From positions 558,001-622,000 of the forward strand of contig CAJQUW010014769.1 of assembly GCA_907163375.1 (NCBI GenBank): DNA of 64,000 nt. Reading direction: 5' to 3'. The stretch's first letter is position 1. Each line of letters begins with the position of its first letter. The stretch is from Prostheceraeus crozeri (taxonomy: Eukaryota; Platyhelminthes; Polycladida; Euryleptidae). The translations under genes were made by a program, and so were the position numbers. This document shows, piece by piece, positions 23,487 to 33,988 of the stretch. The notes under the pieces were generated by a model. The model saw only the letters and a list, made by a program, of their open reading frames with translations. It made no database searches and was not told the DNA's origin.

Positions 23487-23700
23487 TATGTCCGCCGCTG
23501 TGGCCTTGCGTTAGAGTGTTCGCTCTGCGTCCGGAAGAACCTAAGACTTCTAAAATAGGTACACTCTACATTCTTGCTAAACACGCAGCTCAAAGAGAAT
23601 GAGAGTGGGATTCATGTCAACTCGCGCCACGTGAAAGAAAGGCTCCGTGCCTAATGTGCTTCCGAGTATAAACAAGGCTCACTTTTTATGTCATGGGAGG
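23487..23700 (+). mobile_element. tRNA-derived SINE, decayed
   Basis: TGGCCTTGCGTTAGAGTG (23501 on) matches a pol III A-box, followed by GTTCGCTCTGCGTCCGGAAG as in many tRNA-headed SINEs. The B-box is decayed. The body after it contains ACTCGCGCCAC, also present near 9295. No target duplication was found. Confidence 0.45.
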
Positions 23701-23704
23701 AAAA

Positions 23705-23870
23705 ATTCGACAAATCTTAATGTGAACTCGTTGTACAAGTTTGCAAGAACTTATAATTTGTAAAACTTTGACGTCTGGGAGCAATTTGATCTTTTTGAGA
23801 TGCCTCAACTCACCAAAAAAACCGCCTTCATTAAGTATTTAGGGCTGCTGAAAAAGTTTTTTTTCTCCAA
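23705..23870 (+). repeat. Direct duplication, second copy
   Basis: The counterpart of 23120-23285. The SINE-like sequence lies between the copies, so it either inserted after the duplication or was part of a longer unit. Confidence 0.65.
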
Positions 23871-25039
23871 AATTTAGAAATTCTCAAAATTGGAATTTTC
23901 TTGCAGCTGTAACTTTTTTCCTGCATATTCATTACTCAACCAAACTACGGATGCAGCATCTTCTTGGCATAAAAGAATTCGCTTATGAATTTCGATGGGT
24001 AGCTGGCATATAGCCACATGAATCCAAAGATGAAAAAATAGGGTCCACAAAAAATTTCATAAATGGAACAAATCTCGCAGGTTTCTACATTCATTATTTA
24101 TAATACGGGATTCTCTAAAACAATTCAGAAAATGACTGTGCGAAAATGCCCCGGTCGCGAGCGTCAAAACTAAGTCTACGTAATAGAAATGAGTGACGCT
24201 GAAGACAGCCACGATTATAAAATATTAAATTTCAAATTTATCTATGGAATGAAGGCTTGGACAGAGAATGAGCATGCAGGCCCTATACTTATTTTACTAA
24301 GTATTATTTGATTAAATTATTTCGGATATTCATGAAAAACGTAACTTGTTATTGATGTTTTATCTAATTATTAAGGAAATGTAGCTAGCTACATCTGTAT
24401 AACCTGCACGAGCACACTTGAGTTACAATTATTTTCATATTTTAGTTAGACCTCTGGCAATCATTGATTACGTAAAAGCAGGGATAGGATTATGTTTATC
24501 AGTACCACATTCATGTTAAATCCATGCTATAAAAATAGCTAAAATAAGAGATGCACTTTTTTGTGATATTTGCAATGCAATATTCAATTCTCGCTCAAAA
24601 CATTGCCCTGAAAGTCAAGTTCCAGAAAGTTAATAGAGCAAAAAATTAAACCGGATGTCATAGATCTAAATTGACAAATATAGTTTGATTGAAAACAAAA
24701 ATATGCCAGAAGATTACATTTGTCAATTTTTTTCTACGAAAGTATCACTTAATGTGTGTTCTAACATGATCAAACATAAACATGGAGGGAAAAGGAGCAC
24801 AATATTAACAATAGGCTAAGTCCAGAATGTGCGAAGTACGAACCAGCATATTTTACGGCATGCGCAGTGAATTCATAGTGGTAGGCTATACAATATCGCA
24901 TGTTTCAAAATAATATATTTGCATAAAGCTGCAGATGGCTGTTGCAAACGCGTCATTAATATGGCTTCCTCTATCGCAAGAGGAACCTAACTGAGGAAAC
25001 GCTTTATTATGCAATAAATACATTGGTCGGCTTCTGTCC

Positions 25040-25059
25040 GTCTCATTTGCAGAAAGACC
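25040..25059 (+). promoter_or_regulatory. Candidate 3' splice site before the right TRPC-like start
   Basis: GTCTCATTTGCAG ends at 25052, seven bases before the ATG. Pyrimidine-rich followed by CAG suggests that a 5' UTR exon, or a short upstream coding exon, is spliced to this long exon. Confidence 0.45.
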
Positions 25060-27021
25060 ATGGAAAGAAAGCGGACATCATCCGAAGATCTAGAGGATCT
25101 CAGCACATTATACAATCCTGATAAATGGATAAATGAAAGTCAAAGTTGTTCGTTTATTGTAACGCCGCTCATTTTGGCTGTTATTACTGGCCAGAGGTCA
25201 ACTGTTCATCATCTAGTATCCATTTGTCAGCAGTGCATTTCTTATCCCCATCAAGAACTTTGTGTTTGTCTTTCATGTACTCGACTTCGCGGTGATTATA
25301 TGCTTATAAGGCAGTATATTGACGGGCCACTACGTGCACTTTCTTCACCTTTGTATATAACAATGAAACCTCTGAACGAGAATCAACTACTCTACAGTTT
25401 GCAACTAGCCAGAAGATTGCAGGCACTCAAGTTCTTGAGAATTAACAAATGCAAACATTTGGAAAATTTGTACTCAGGTTTAAGTGATACAGTGGAGCTA
25501 TTGCTCGACGCATGTCATTGTGAAGAAGATGTTCGTACCTTGTTGCAAATTGGAGATTCCATGTGCAATGTTGGCTTAGGTTATGATCTTCTACAAAGTC
25601 CATTATGGCCTGTTATAAGTAATCCATCCTGTCATATATTTTTTGAAAGGATGTGGTATGGAGGTTTCGAAATGAGTGGCAAAATTCAAATGCTAATTTC
25701 GTTTTGCCTTGTTTTTCTCGGTTACTTCTTTCTTTTACCTTTAACCATTATTTTTCCTCATCGAAAATTGACAATTATCTTCACAATTCCTTTCATGGCA
25801 TATTATCTTGATGTGGTAGCTCATTTGGTTCACATTTGTAGTATTTTATTCCTTGTATACTTTTGGAAAAACTTGCCTATTGAGATTGTGTTTTGGTACG
25901 GCTGCACTAACATATCTCTGCCACCTGATAGACGTTGGTACTTGGTTGTTCTCTCAATATCCTTACTATTGTCAATTGGACGGATCGCAAAGCACTGTTA
26001 CTTCATATGGTTTATGGGATTACAATGGGCAAAGTCTCTAGATTTCTATGAAATACTTTCTGTCATTGGAACAGCATTTCAAATTTCATCAGTGACGGTT
26101 TTCATTGTATGGATTCAGTCAATGAAAAACGTTTTGTTTCACGACATGCGAAAAGATTATCGCCGATGTTTCTGTGATGTTTTGAAGTATTTAGCACTTC
26201 ATTATCAAGAGAGGTGTAATTTTGTTAGTTCGTCTCTGTCTTCTAACTGCACTGACGGACAAAAATTAGATTTTAGACCGATATTTGAGACGCATGCTCC
26301 ATTAGTAATGTGCTATCTCATGTACAGTGTTACTATTACTTGTATTCTATTATGCACTAGTAAATCATTTATTTTGCCCGTCGACACGGGTTTCATTATC
26401 ATTTCATGCGAAAAGGTTGCTCGCGATGTAATAAAGTTTTGTTCAATACTTTTTCTAACGGTTGCTGCATTTACAATCGGTCTTGGAAGCACTTACAATT
26501 TGATTCATTGCATGGACAACAACTTTGTCAGCGCTTCATCCACATTTAAAACTTTAATTTGGGGAGTTTTCGGCATGTCTTCGACATCAGCTTACAAAAT
26601 TAAAACAACGTTTGTTGCATCTGAGGAATTGTCAAAAATTGAAGATTTTGGTTACGTCCTATACGTCATTTACATACTTATTACGAGTATTATTTTGATA
26701 AATCTGCTGATTGCAATGATGTCCAACACTTACTCTCGAACAGAGGATCAAAAGAAGACGGAATGGTTGTTCAAGCGTTCAAAAATCCAGCTCAGCTACA
26801 CTCACAAGTTTGCAAATATCCCACCTCCATATAATCTTATACATCCTCTTTTCTACATGAGTTTTTTCAAGAGAGATGAATATCTGTCAACTACATCTGG
26901 AGATACCAGTAACTTGAGCGGTTTTGACCTACCAGATAACTTGAAGAGTCATGAGTCACACACTTTGGAGAGAATTAATAGACGCGCAAGAAATTCTGTT
27001 TGGTGTACTTTAGCTAATTGA
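25060..27021 (+). CDS. TRPC-like cation channel, single long exon (right of divergent pair)
   Basis: 653 residues. The ATG has a strong context (ACCATGG). The order mirrors the left gene: one ankyrin-like pair (about 30-60), zinc motif H-x3-C-x-C-x2-C (His64, Cys68, Cys70, Cys73), TRP_2 with ALSSPLYI, six membrane segments, pore WGVFGMSS (501-508), S6 ILINLLIAMM (531-554), TRP box EWLFKR (568-573) and IPPPYN. The two proteins are clearly paralogous but strongly diverged. The pore core FGMSS is common to both, where vertebrate TRPCs carry FGL. The N terminus is even shorter, so most ankyrin repeats are missing unless encoded by upstream exons; the splice acceptor just before the ATG leaves that open. 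Likely a plasma-membrane calcium-permeable channel. Confidence 0.87.
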   Translation: MERKRTSSEDLEDLSTLYNPDKWINESQSCSFIVTPLILAVITGQRSTVHHLVSICQQCISYPHQELCVCLSCTRLRGDYMLIRQYIDGPLRALSSPLYITMKPLNENQLLYSLQLARRLQALKFLRINKCKHLENLYSGLSDTVELLLDACHCEEDVRTLLQIGDSMCNVGLGYDLLQSPLWPVISNPSCHIFFERMWYGGFEMSGKIQMLISFCLVFLGYFFLLPLTIIFPHRKLTIIFTIPFMAYYLDVVAHLVHICSILFLVYFWKNLPIEIVFWYGCTNISLPPDRRWYLVVLSISLLLSIGRIAKHCYFIWFMGLQWAKSLDFYEILSVIGTAFQISSVTVFIVWIQSMKNVLFHDMRKDYRRCFCDVLKYLALHYQERCNFVSSSLSSNCTDGQKLDFRPIFETHAPLVMCYLMYSVTITCILLCTSKSFILPVDTGFIIISCEKVARDVIKFCSILFLTVAAFTIGLGSTYNLIHCMDNNFVSASSTFKTLIWGVFGMSSTSAYKIKTTFVASEELSKIEDFGYVLYVIYILITSIILINLLIAMMSNTYSRTEDQKKTEWLFKRSKIQLSYTHKFANIPPPYNLIHPLFYMSFFKRDEYLSTTSGDTSNLSGFDLPDNLKSHESHTLERINRRARNSVWCTLAN

Positions 27022-27096
27022 AATTCTGGATTGTTGTGTATGAAATAGAAATTCAAATGAAAATTATTTCTGTACAGTTTCTGTCAGTTTATTCGA

Positions 27097-27102
27097 AATA
27101 AA
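27097..27102 (+). terminator. Poly(A) signal AATAAA of the right TRPC-like gene
   Basis: The first AATAAA after the stop, about 75 bp downstream. The position fits a short 3' UTR. Confidence 0.6.
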
Positions 27103-27180
27103 AAGATGGTTTTTTATAGTCTTTTATATCCTGCATAATAGGTGAGAACCATGAAAATATTGGTTTGTTTTGGATGATGA

Positions 27181-27325
27181 TTACTGGTGCGCAGACTTGC
27201 GTTGTAATTGTAATAAAGTACATTTTCTGATGAGTGATTTGTAATTGTAATCAACTGCATTGTAATTGATTTGTAATGGCACCGGTAATTAATAAGTAAT
27301 TGTAATTACTTGGCGTCAGCACTGT
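27181..27325 (-). repeat. Array of GTAATTGTAAT words, likely a transposon end
   Basis: TTGTAATTGTAAT or close variants occur at least four times. Read on the minus strand from 27325 the block starts CAGTGCTGACGCCAAGTAAT, which looks like a hAT-type terminus with a subterminal word array. The opposite end was not found. Confidence 0.4.
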
Positions 27326-27427
27326 TAGATTTTCATATAGCATGTTGTTTAAATTTCTTTACTAACCTCGTCGATGATGCGCTACCATACTTGGATGTGT
27401 AGGACTACCGGGTATATACAACTAACG

Positions 27428-28483
27428 CAGGAGTGCGCAACCTGCGGCCGTAGCAGAGGCAAAGTGCGGCCGTGACAATGAGAAGCAAGTTGAAAAGAAT
27501 ATTGCACATGTACTGTATACTGCAAATTCTAGAGTTCAAGGCAATCGAAAAGAAATTGTCACTGCACTGTAATAGCATACTAGTCACCTTGTAACTGTCG
27601 AACACCTTTATGCCCATACTGCTTGGAAAAATGCGCGCCCGCAGACGCGATGAAGGCGTTAAAGCAGTTCGATAACTCATGAATAGAATATAGTTGCATT
27701 CATGGCTGGAGTCATCAGCTAAAAGAAACAAAAGGGACAATTGTAGTTTGCTCGATTTGTTCGCGCGTTAGCTTCAAGTCCATGACCTGAATAAAGACGC
27801 CTGCTAGATCAGTTTCTGCAGCGATAGTGCTGTGTGCTTGTGTGAAACAACAGATTGAATCGAAAGATAGATACTGTAATTTCTTTACGAGATATTGTGA
27901 TTCTTAAGATTTTGTGCATTTTCATAAATAAGATATGTTAAAATTTCAGTTGTGTTTTTATTTCACATTTATCATTAATTTAAAGCTCACGTTTTGGGTT
28001 GCGAAAGAACTGTATGATTAATAATAATAAGATACTTTATAACTTCAATAACAACGCAAGGCAGGCTTATATACGAGGTTCTAGAAATGCGTAGGCCTAG
28101 AATAGACCGGCTCTGTGATGAATGAATGAATGAATTTTGTATGGCTCATGATTCCTTTATGAATTAGTACAGCAGCTTAGTAAAGGGTTTTCTCCTTCAC
28201 TTGCCCTTGCAAAAACAATCTTTCAACTTTTCAAGTGCTAATAACACCTTAAGCTTAAAATCTTTTCGGGTCAAAAATGACCGTCGGACGTTGACTTATT
28301 CTTTACGAAGGAGGCCTTTATACGATTTTCACTGCGTCATTCATCAGGGAAAACTAATTTGAGTGGTGGAATATAAAAGGGATTGGCTATTGACCTAGTT
28401 GTCTGCACACACATTAAGTGCGGCCGTGATTCTTTCGGCCTTCGAAATGGCGGCCGAAAAATGTAAGAGGTTGCGCACCCCTG
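27428..28483. mobile_element. hAT-type element (1056 bp), TSD AACTAAC(G/C)
   Basis: Starts CAGGAGTGCGCAACCT and ends AGGTTGCGCACCCCTG, with GCGGCCG-type words just inside both ends. The flanks AACTAACG (27420-27427) and AACTAACC (28484-28491) match in 7 of 8 bases. No transposase is recognisable. A 111-residue minus-strand frame at the left end is probably chance. Confidence 0.8.
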
Positions 28484-28491
28484 AACTAACC

Positions 28492-29143
28492 GGTTACTTT
28501 TTCAAAGAAATTTGCGGCGAAGAAAATCGGCCATTATCTAAAGCAATTGCGAAGTTATTGAAATGTGATTGAAGAAAACGGATACAAAGAAAATAATTTG
28601 TAATTGTTTAGACATATTTAGTAATTTCAATCAATTAAGCTACATTTCGTGAGTTATTAGTATGTACGTAAACCGTTTATTCAAGACATTGAAAATCGAA
28701 CATTACAAGCAATGTGAGAATGCATAAGCTGAGGATAATTGCTTCATAGATAATTAGAAAGAAATATAAAACTAAGAAATTTCCCTTTGCAAGAAATTGT
28801 TATACCATTTAGTAAGAAAAGGAACTAAGGAGTTACCTCGCCGTTGAGAACTTATGCTATGTATATTGCTTTAGATGTTGAGAAAGTCAGTGGAATATGT
28901 CAAAAAGTGAAAGAAAAAGTCAGTGGGAATATGTCATGAATGAAATTACCTATCTGTTTGATAGTTATGAAAGTTTTCATTGCTCTCTTTTCACGTCTAC
29001 TTTTTTTGTACTTTTAAATTCTCGCAGTTACACTGGTGACCGCAAATCAATTTGTGTGCTTTTCTATTAATCCTTTCGCACTTGACGTTGTTCTTCTCGT
29101 TAAGAACTACAAAAACTTCGCTGTTTTACTCCATGATACTTCG
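28492..29143. other. Non-coding spacer
   Basis: AT-rich with no recognisable coding or repeat structure, apart from a small local repeat of a GTCAGTGG-AATATGTCA phrase near 28886-28940. Confidence 0.4.
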
Positions 29144-29152
29144 AACGCAGAC

Positions 29153-31501
29153 ACGTGTGTGAAGTTAGCCGTACCAATATCCGTACCATATCGAAAATCG
29201 CGTGTGCCACTCTCAAAAACAGCATTTGCACATAATTTTAGAGTGTGCCAGCATGTGCCACCAGTAACTTTTCAAAATAATGCAGCAGTTTGCGATAAAT
29301 CGTCCATCAAAACTTCGAGGTGGTACGGATGTGAAGTTAGCCGTACCAATTTACAGAAAAAATCTTAAATCGCGTCTTTATGAATTTTCAACCACATGGA
29401 CGTCTAAAAAAAACACGTCTAAAACATGTGCCACCCACTACTTTGTCAAAATTCACAATACTTACTGAGAAAATGGACAAAATGACCTCAAAGTGGTACG
29501 GATGTGAAGTTAGCCGTACCACTTGTGAAAATCGCGTGTGCCACTCGAATCAACACACCGAATACACTTATTGGGAGTGTGCCAGCTTGTGCCACCCCTC
29601 AGACAGCCCCAACTCTGCGCAGAATCCGCACAAATGCGGATTTTCGTTCACAGCCACGCCCACAGCCCATCCGTACCACTTGTGAAAATCGCGTGTGCCA
29701 CTCGAATCAACACACCGAATACACTTATTGGGAGTGTGCCAGCTTGTGCCACCCCTCAGACAGCCCCAACTCTGCGCAGAATCCGCAAAAATGCGAATTT
29801 TCGTCCTCAGCCACGCCCACAGCCCATCCGTACCACTTGTGAAAATTGCGTGTGCCACTCGAATCAACACACCGAATACACTTATTGGGAGTGTGCCAGC
29901 TTGTGCCACCCCTCAGACAGCCCCAACTCTGCGTAGAATCCGCACAAATGCGGATTTTCGTCCTCAGCCACGCCCATAGCCCATCCGTACCACTTGTGAA
30001 AATTTTTCGTCCTCAGCCACGCCCATAGCCCATCCGTACCACTTGTGAAAATCGCGTGTGCCACTCGAATCAACACACCGAATACACTTATTGGGAGTGT
30101 GCCAGCTTGTGCCACCCCTCAGACAGCCCCAACTCTGCGCAGAATCCGCAAAAATGCGAATTTTCGTCCTCAGCCACGCCCATAGCCCATCCGTACCACT
30201 TGTGAAAATTGCGTGTGCCACTCGAATCAACACACCGAATACACTTATTGGGAGTGTGCCAGCTTGTGCCACCCCTCAGACAGCCCCAACCCTGCGTAGA
30301 ATCCGCACAAATGCGGATTTTCGTCCTCAGCCACGCCCATAGCCCATCCGTACCACTTGTGAAAATCGCGTGTGCCACTCGAATCAACACACCGAATACA
30401 CTTATTGGGAGTGTGCCAGCTTGTGCCACCCTCAGACAGCCCCAACTCTGCGTAGAATCCGCACAAATGCGGATTTTCGTTCGCAGCCACGCCCACAGCC
30501 CATCCGTACCACTTGTGAAAATCGCGTGTGGCTGCGAACGAAAATCCGCATTTGTGCGGATTCTACGCAGAGTTGGGGCTGTCTGAGGGGTGGCACAAGC
30601 TGGCACACTCCCAATAAGTGTATTCGGTGTGTTGATTCGAGTGGCACACGCGATTTTCACAAGTGGTACGGATGGGCTGTGGGCGTGGCTGCGAACGAAA
30701 ATCCGCATTTGTGCGGATTCTGCGCAGAGTTGGGGCTGTCTGAGTGGTAGCACAAGTTGGCACACTCCCAATAAGTGTATTCGGTGTGTTGATTCGAGTG
30801 GCACACGCAATTTTCACAAGTGGTACGGATGGGCTGTGGGCGTGGCTGAGGAGGAAAATCCGCATTTGTGCGGATTCTACGCAGAGTTGGGGCTGTCTGA
30901 GGGGTGGCACAAGCTGGCACACTCCCAATAAGTGTATTCGGTGTGTTGATTCGAGTGGCACACGCGATTTTCACAAGTGGTACGGATGGGCTATGGGCGT
31001 GGCTGCGGACGAAAATCCGCATTTGTACGGATTCTAAGCAGAGTTGGGGCTGTCTGAGGGGTGGCACAAGCTGGCACACTCCCAATAAGTGTATTCGGTG
31101 TGTTGATTCGAGTGGCACACGCGATTTTCACAAGTGGTACGGCTAACTTCACATCCGTACCACTTTGAGGTCATTTTGTCCATTTTCTCAGTAAGTATTG
31201 TGAATTTTGACAAAGTAGTGGGTGGCAAATGTTTTAGACGTGTTTTTTAGACGTCCATGTGGTTGAAAATTCATAAAGACGCGATTTAAGATTTTTTCTG
31301 TAAATTGGTACGGCTAACTTCACATCCGTACCACCTCGAAGCTTTGATGGACGATTTATCGCAAACTGCTGCATTATTTTGAAAAATTACTGGTGGCACA
31401 TGCTGGCACACTCTAAAATTATGTGTAAATGCTGTTTTTGAGAGTGGCACACGCGATTTTCGATGTGGTACGGATATTGGTACGGCTAACTTCACACACG
31501 T
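29153..31501. mobile_element. Large fold-back element with ~157-bp tandem units, TSD AACGCAGAC
   Basis: Both ends carry ACGTGTGTGAAGTTAGCCG in inverted orientation, and the 9-bp direct repeat AACGCAGAC flanks exactly at 29144-29152 and 31502-31510. Each arm has a unique outer part of about 370 bp and then tandem units of about 157 bp: roughly six plus a partial in the left arm (29532, 29690, 29847, 30053, 30210, 30367) and about four inverted in the right. The switch lies near 30495-30530. Each unit ends CCGTACCACTTGTGAAAAT. Long inverted arms with internal tandem repeats and 9-bp duplications are features of fold-back (FB) elements and of Mutator-like relatives. No transposase is present. 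Confidence 0.88.
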
Positions 31502-31510
31502 AACGCAGAC

Positions 31511-32380
31511 TTGGTATATCTGGATAAGCTCACTTTTAGGGAGAATGTTTCTTAACTGACGGATAATGATTAGCTGACTGCATAGAGTACATATATTAGG
31601 TAGAGTGGTAACTCCGCATTTGTTAAATCCCCAATGTGTATACATTTTTTGATTTTATTAAACCAACTCAAGGTGAATACCATTGGATATTGTTATCAAA
31701 TGCAAGATATGCAAAATTTCGCAGTTTCGAGGAAATTTCCACGGAATTGAATGATCATGATAGTAATGCAGAAGGAATGATGGTATTTTACAGATTCTCA
31801 ATGACATCATTGGAGAGATAATGTTTGTTAAATTAGCAATTCGATAGGTTGCTATTACTTTCATGCTCAACCTCAAGGGTATTTTCTTAAGCGTGATCAC
31901 ATCACAAGCAACCTGCCACTAGCAGAGCAAAATAGCAGAATCAAAGACAATGATTTCAATGAACTTTGAAATATGTAAATAGGTGCACATTACTATTCAG
32001 ATTCTAGAAATGAAACATGGATTTAGTGAATCATGAAATCATGCCGGTGAAAATTGAATTAAAAACTTGAAACTTCAGCCAAGAAAGCACGAAAAACATT
32101 GCGAGTTTTTCATGGAGACTTTTATTATAATACGGATCATGAAATTCCTTTGATAATCAGCCTAATTTCTGCTTAGCTAGGATGCTTATTAGCAAATATT
32201 CATATCGTTTGATATTCAACTTGTTTCATGCTACTTGTATAGGGGAGTCATCTCGGTAGTATATAAACTGGCAAAATTTTGACTTTTTTAAAAGTGCTCA
32301 AATAATTTTTTGGACCACAGGAACGTAGTCTCCGCAAAGAACTGAATCTTTTCATATAAAAAATTGACTGTATACAGATA
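31511..32380. other. Non-coding spacer
   Basis: Nothing recognisable. A short frame at 31636-31821 is isolated and lacks similarity that I can see. Confidence 0.4.
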
Positions 32381-33988
32381 CTTTTTTTGAGTCGCACTCT
32401 ACCCATATATCCCTACTCTATGGTTGACTGCTAGCCATCTTACAGCTGATTCCATTAACCTGGAAATCCCATTTCAAGTTCGGCTGGAAGGTGATTCCAA
32501 GAAATTTGATTGATTGTTTTTACTTTGGTAATATGAATGGTGCTGGTGATTCTTTTCCAAAAGCAATGACTTTGGTTTTATCACTGTTGAGTTCCAAGTA
32601 GGGATTGCAAATACCCGGGTTTTTGCAACCACCCGGATCCCGGATCCGGATCCTAGACTCGAGTACCCGGGCGGATCCCGGATCCTATGATAAAAAGTGA
32701 TAAAACTGCATGTAATTCGATTTCATTATCATGAAACATTGAATAGTCTGGTTCCTTTGATTGAGTATAAATCATGCGTTTCATAATACATTAAAACATA
32801 CTAATAAACTAATGAAGTGATATTGAAATCCTTGGATTTTGCTATCGCCAATTGCAGTTGTCACTCTGGTTCTCAGTTGTTATCACCTTTTTTTACAGAA
32901 TATCATTACTAAATATCAATGGATGATTGCAAGTATCTAAAATATCGGCAATACAATCTGAGACTGAGCAAAGAGAAATGTGCACTCTTTCTTAAGACAT
33001 GATAACTTTAACTGAATTTCTGAATTAATTAAGTTTACATTTACCATGATTGTCAATCAAGAAAACAATTTCAACAACGATAAACCAGTGCATGTAATTA
33101 AAAGACTTATCTAATATGCGCATATCCAACTACTATAGACTTATCAATAATTACAGCTATTGTTCATTGTAAGTGTAGGGTAGTCGGATCAATATCATAT
33201 GTTAGGAGAAGCACAATGGATCGTTTTTATGTTATTAGCTTTGAAAGTTATGGATGTCCATTCATCCCTTGGTGTGGATTAGTAAAGCGGGTGCAGTGGA
33301 CATAAATCTACAACGGCAACTTGACAATTAGAATGAACAAAGCATGAAAAAGTTGCTTCATCTTTTTTGCACATTAATAGATGGTCATTCAATACCGAGC
33401 TACAGATATTCCTGGATAAAACATTTCTATTTCTATTTATGTTCGCATTCTTGGCTGCCACTCCCAACTCTAAGTGAGTAACGAGAAAAACAAGTTGGAT
33501 GTTCTACAGGGTGGACCAGAAAGGTCTGACGGTTTTCAAAATGGTGTCATTGTCGAACTAAAATGATTTGGCTAATAAACGACCCATATCCTAATAGTGT
33601 ATATTCAGGAATTTATGTACCAGCAGTTAATCGCAGTCGTAGCATCAAAGTAACGTCACAATAATGTCTCAAAGTTTTCACTTGAAATTGCCCCATCGGC
33701 GAACGATGCATGTATTAGCGCGACCACTAAATGAAGTGATAAAAAAGACATGACGATAAATTGCTGACGCCGATCTAAAAATAGATATGATGCTATCATA
33801 GTTGAATAAAGCTGCCCGTAGGATTTTGCTCGGTGCCATTCGTCATGAATCGCTGGTCAATGAAAGAGCGCGTTTTTGTGGTAGAGACTTTCATGAAGAC
33901 AAATTCAGTGACTGACTCAATGAACTTTTCGACGGCACTTCGACAAGCGATACTCGCCGTCTCGAAATACCATCTTACAATGGATTAA

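Larger units (their letters stand above)
22728..25059. other. Spacer between the divergent TRPC-like genes: repeats only
   Basis: No coding frame. It holds a direct duplication (23120-23285 and 23705-23870) with a tRNA-like SINE between the copies, and ends in a 3' splice-site-like stretch just before the right TRPC start. Confidence 0.45.

Noticed and set aside
30088-30810. A 240-residue open frame (minus) and many overlapping frames of about 100 residues on both strands
   Set aside because: They are read-through of the ~157-bp tandem units of the fold-back element; the same peptide recurs with every unit and in both orientations.
29532-31118. Regularly spaced repeats suggesting a CRISPR array or satellite
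   Set aside because: The period is ~157 bp with no short repeat/unique spacer pattern, the array inverts in the middle, and a 9-bp target duplication brackets it.
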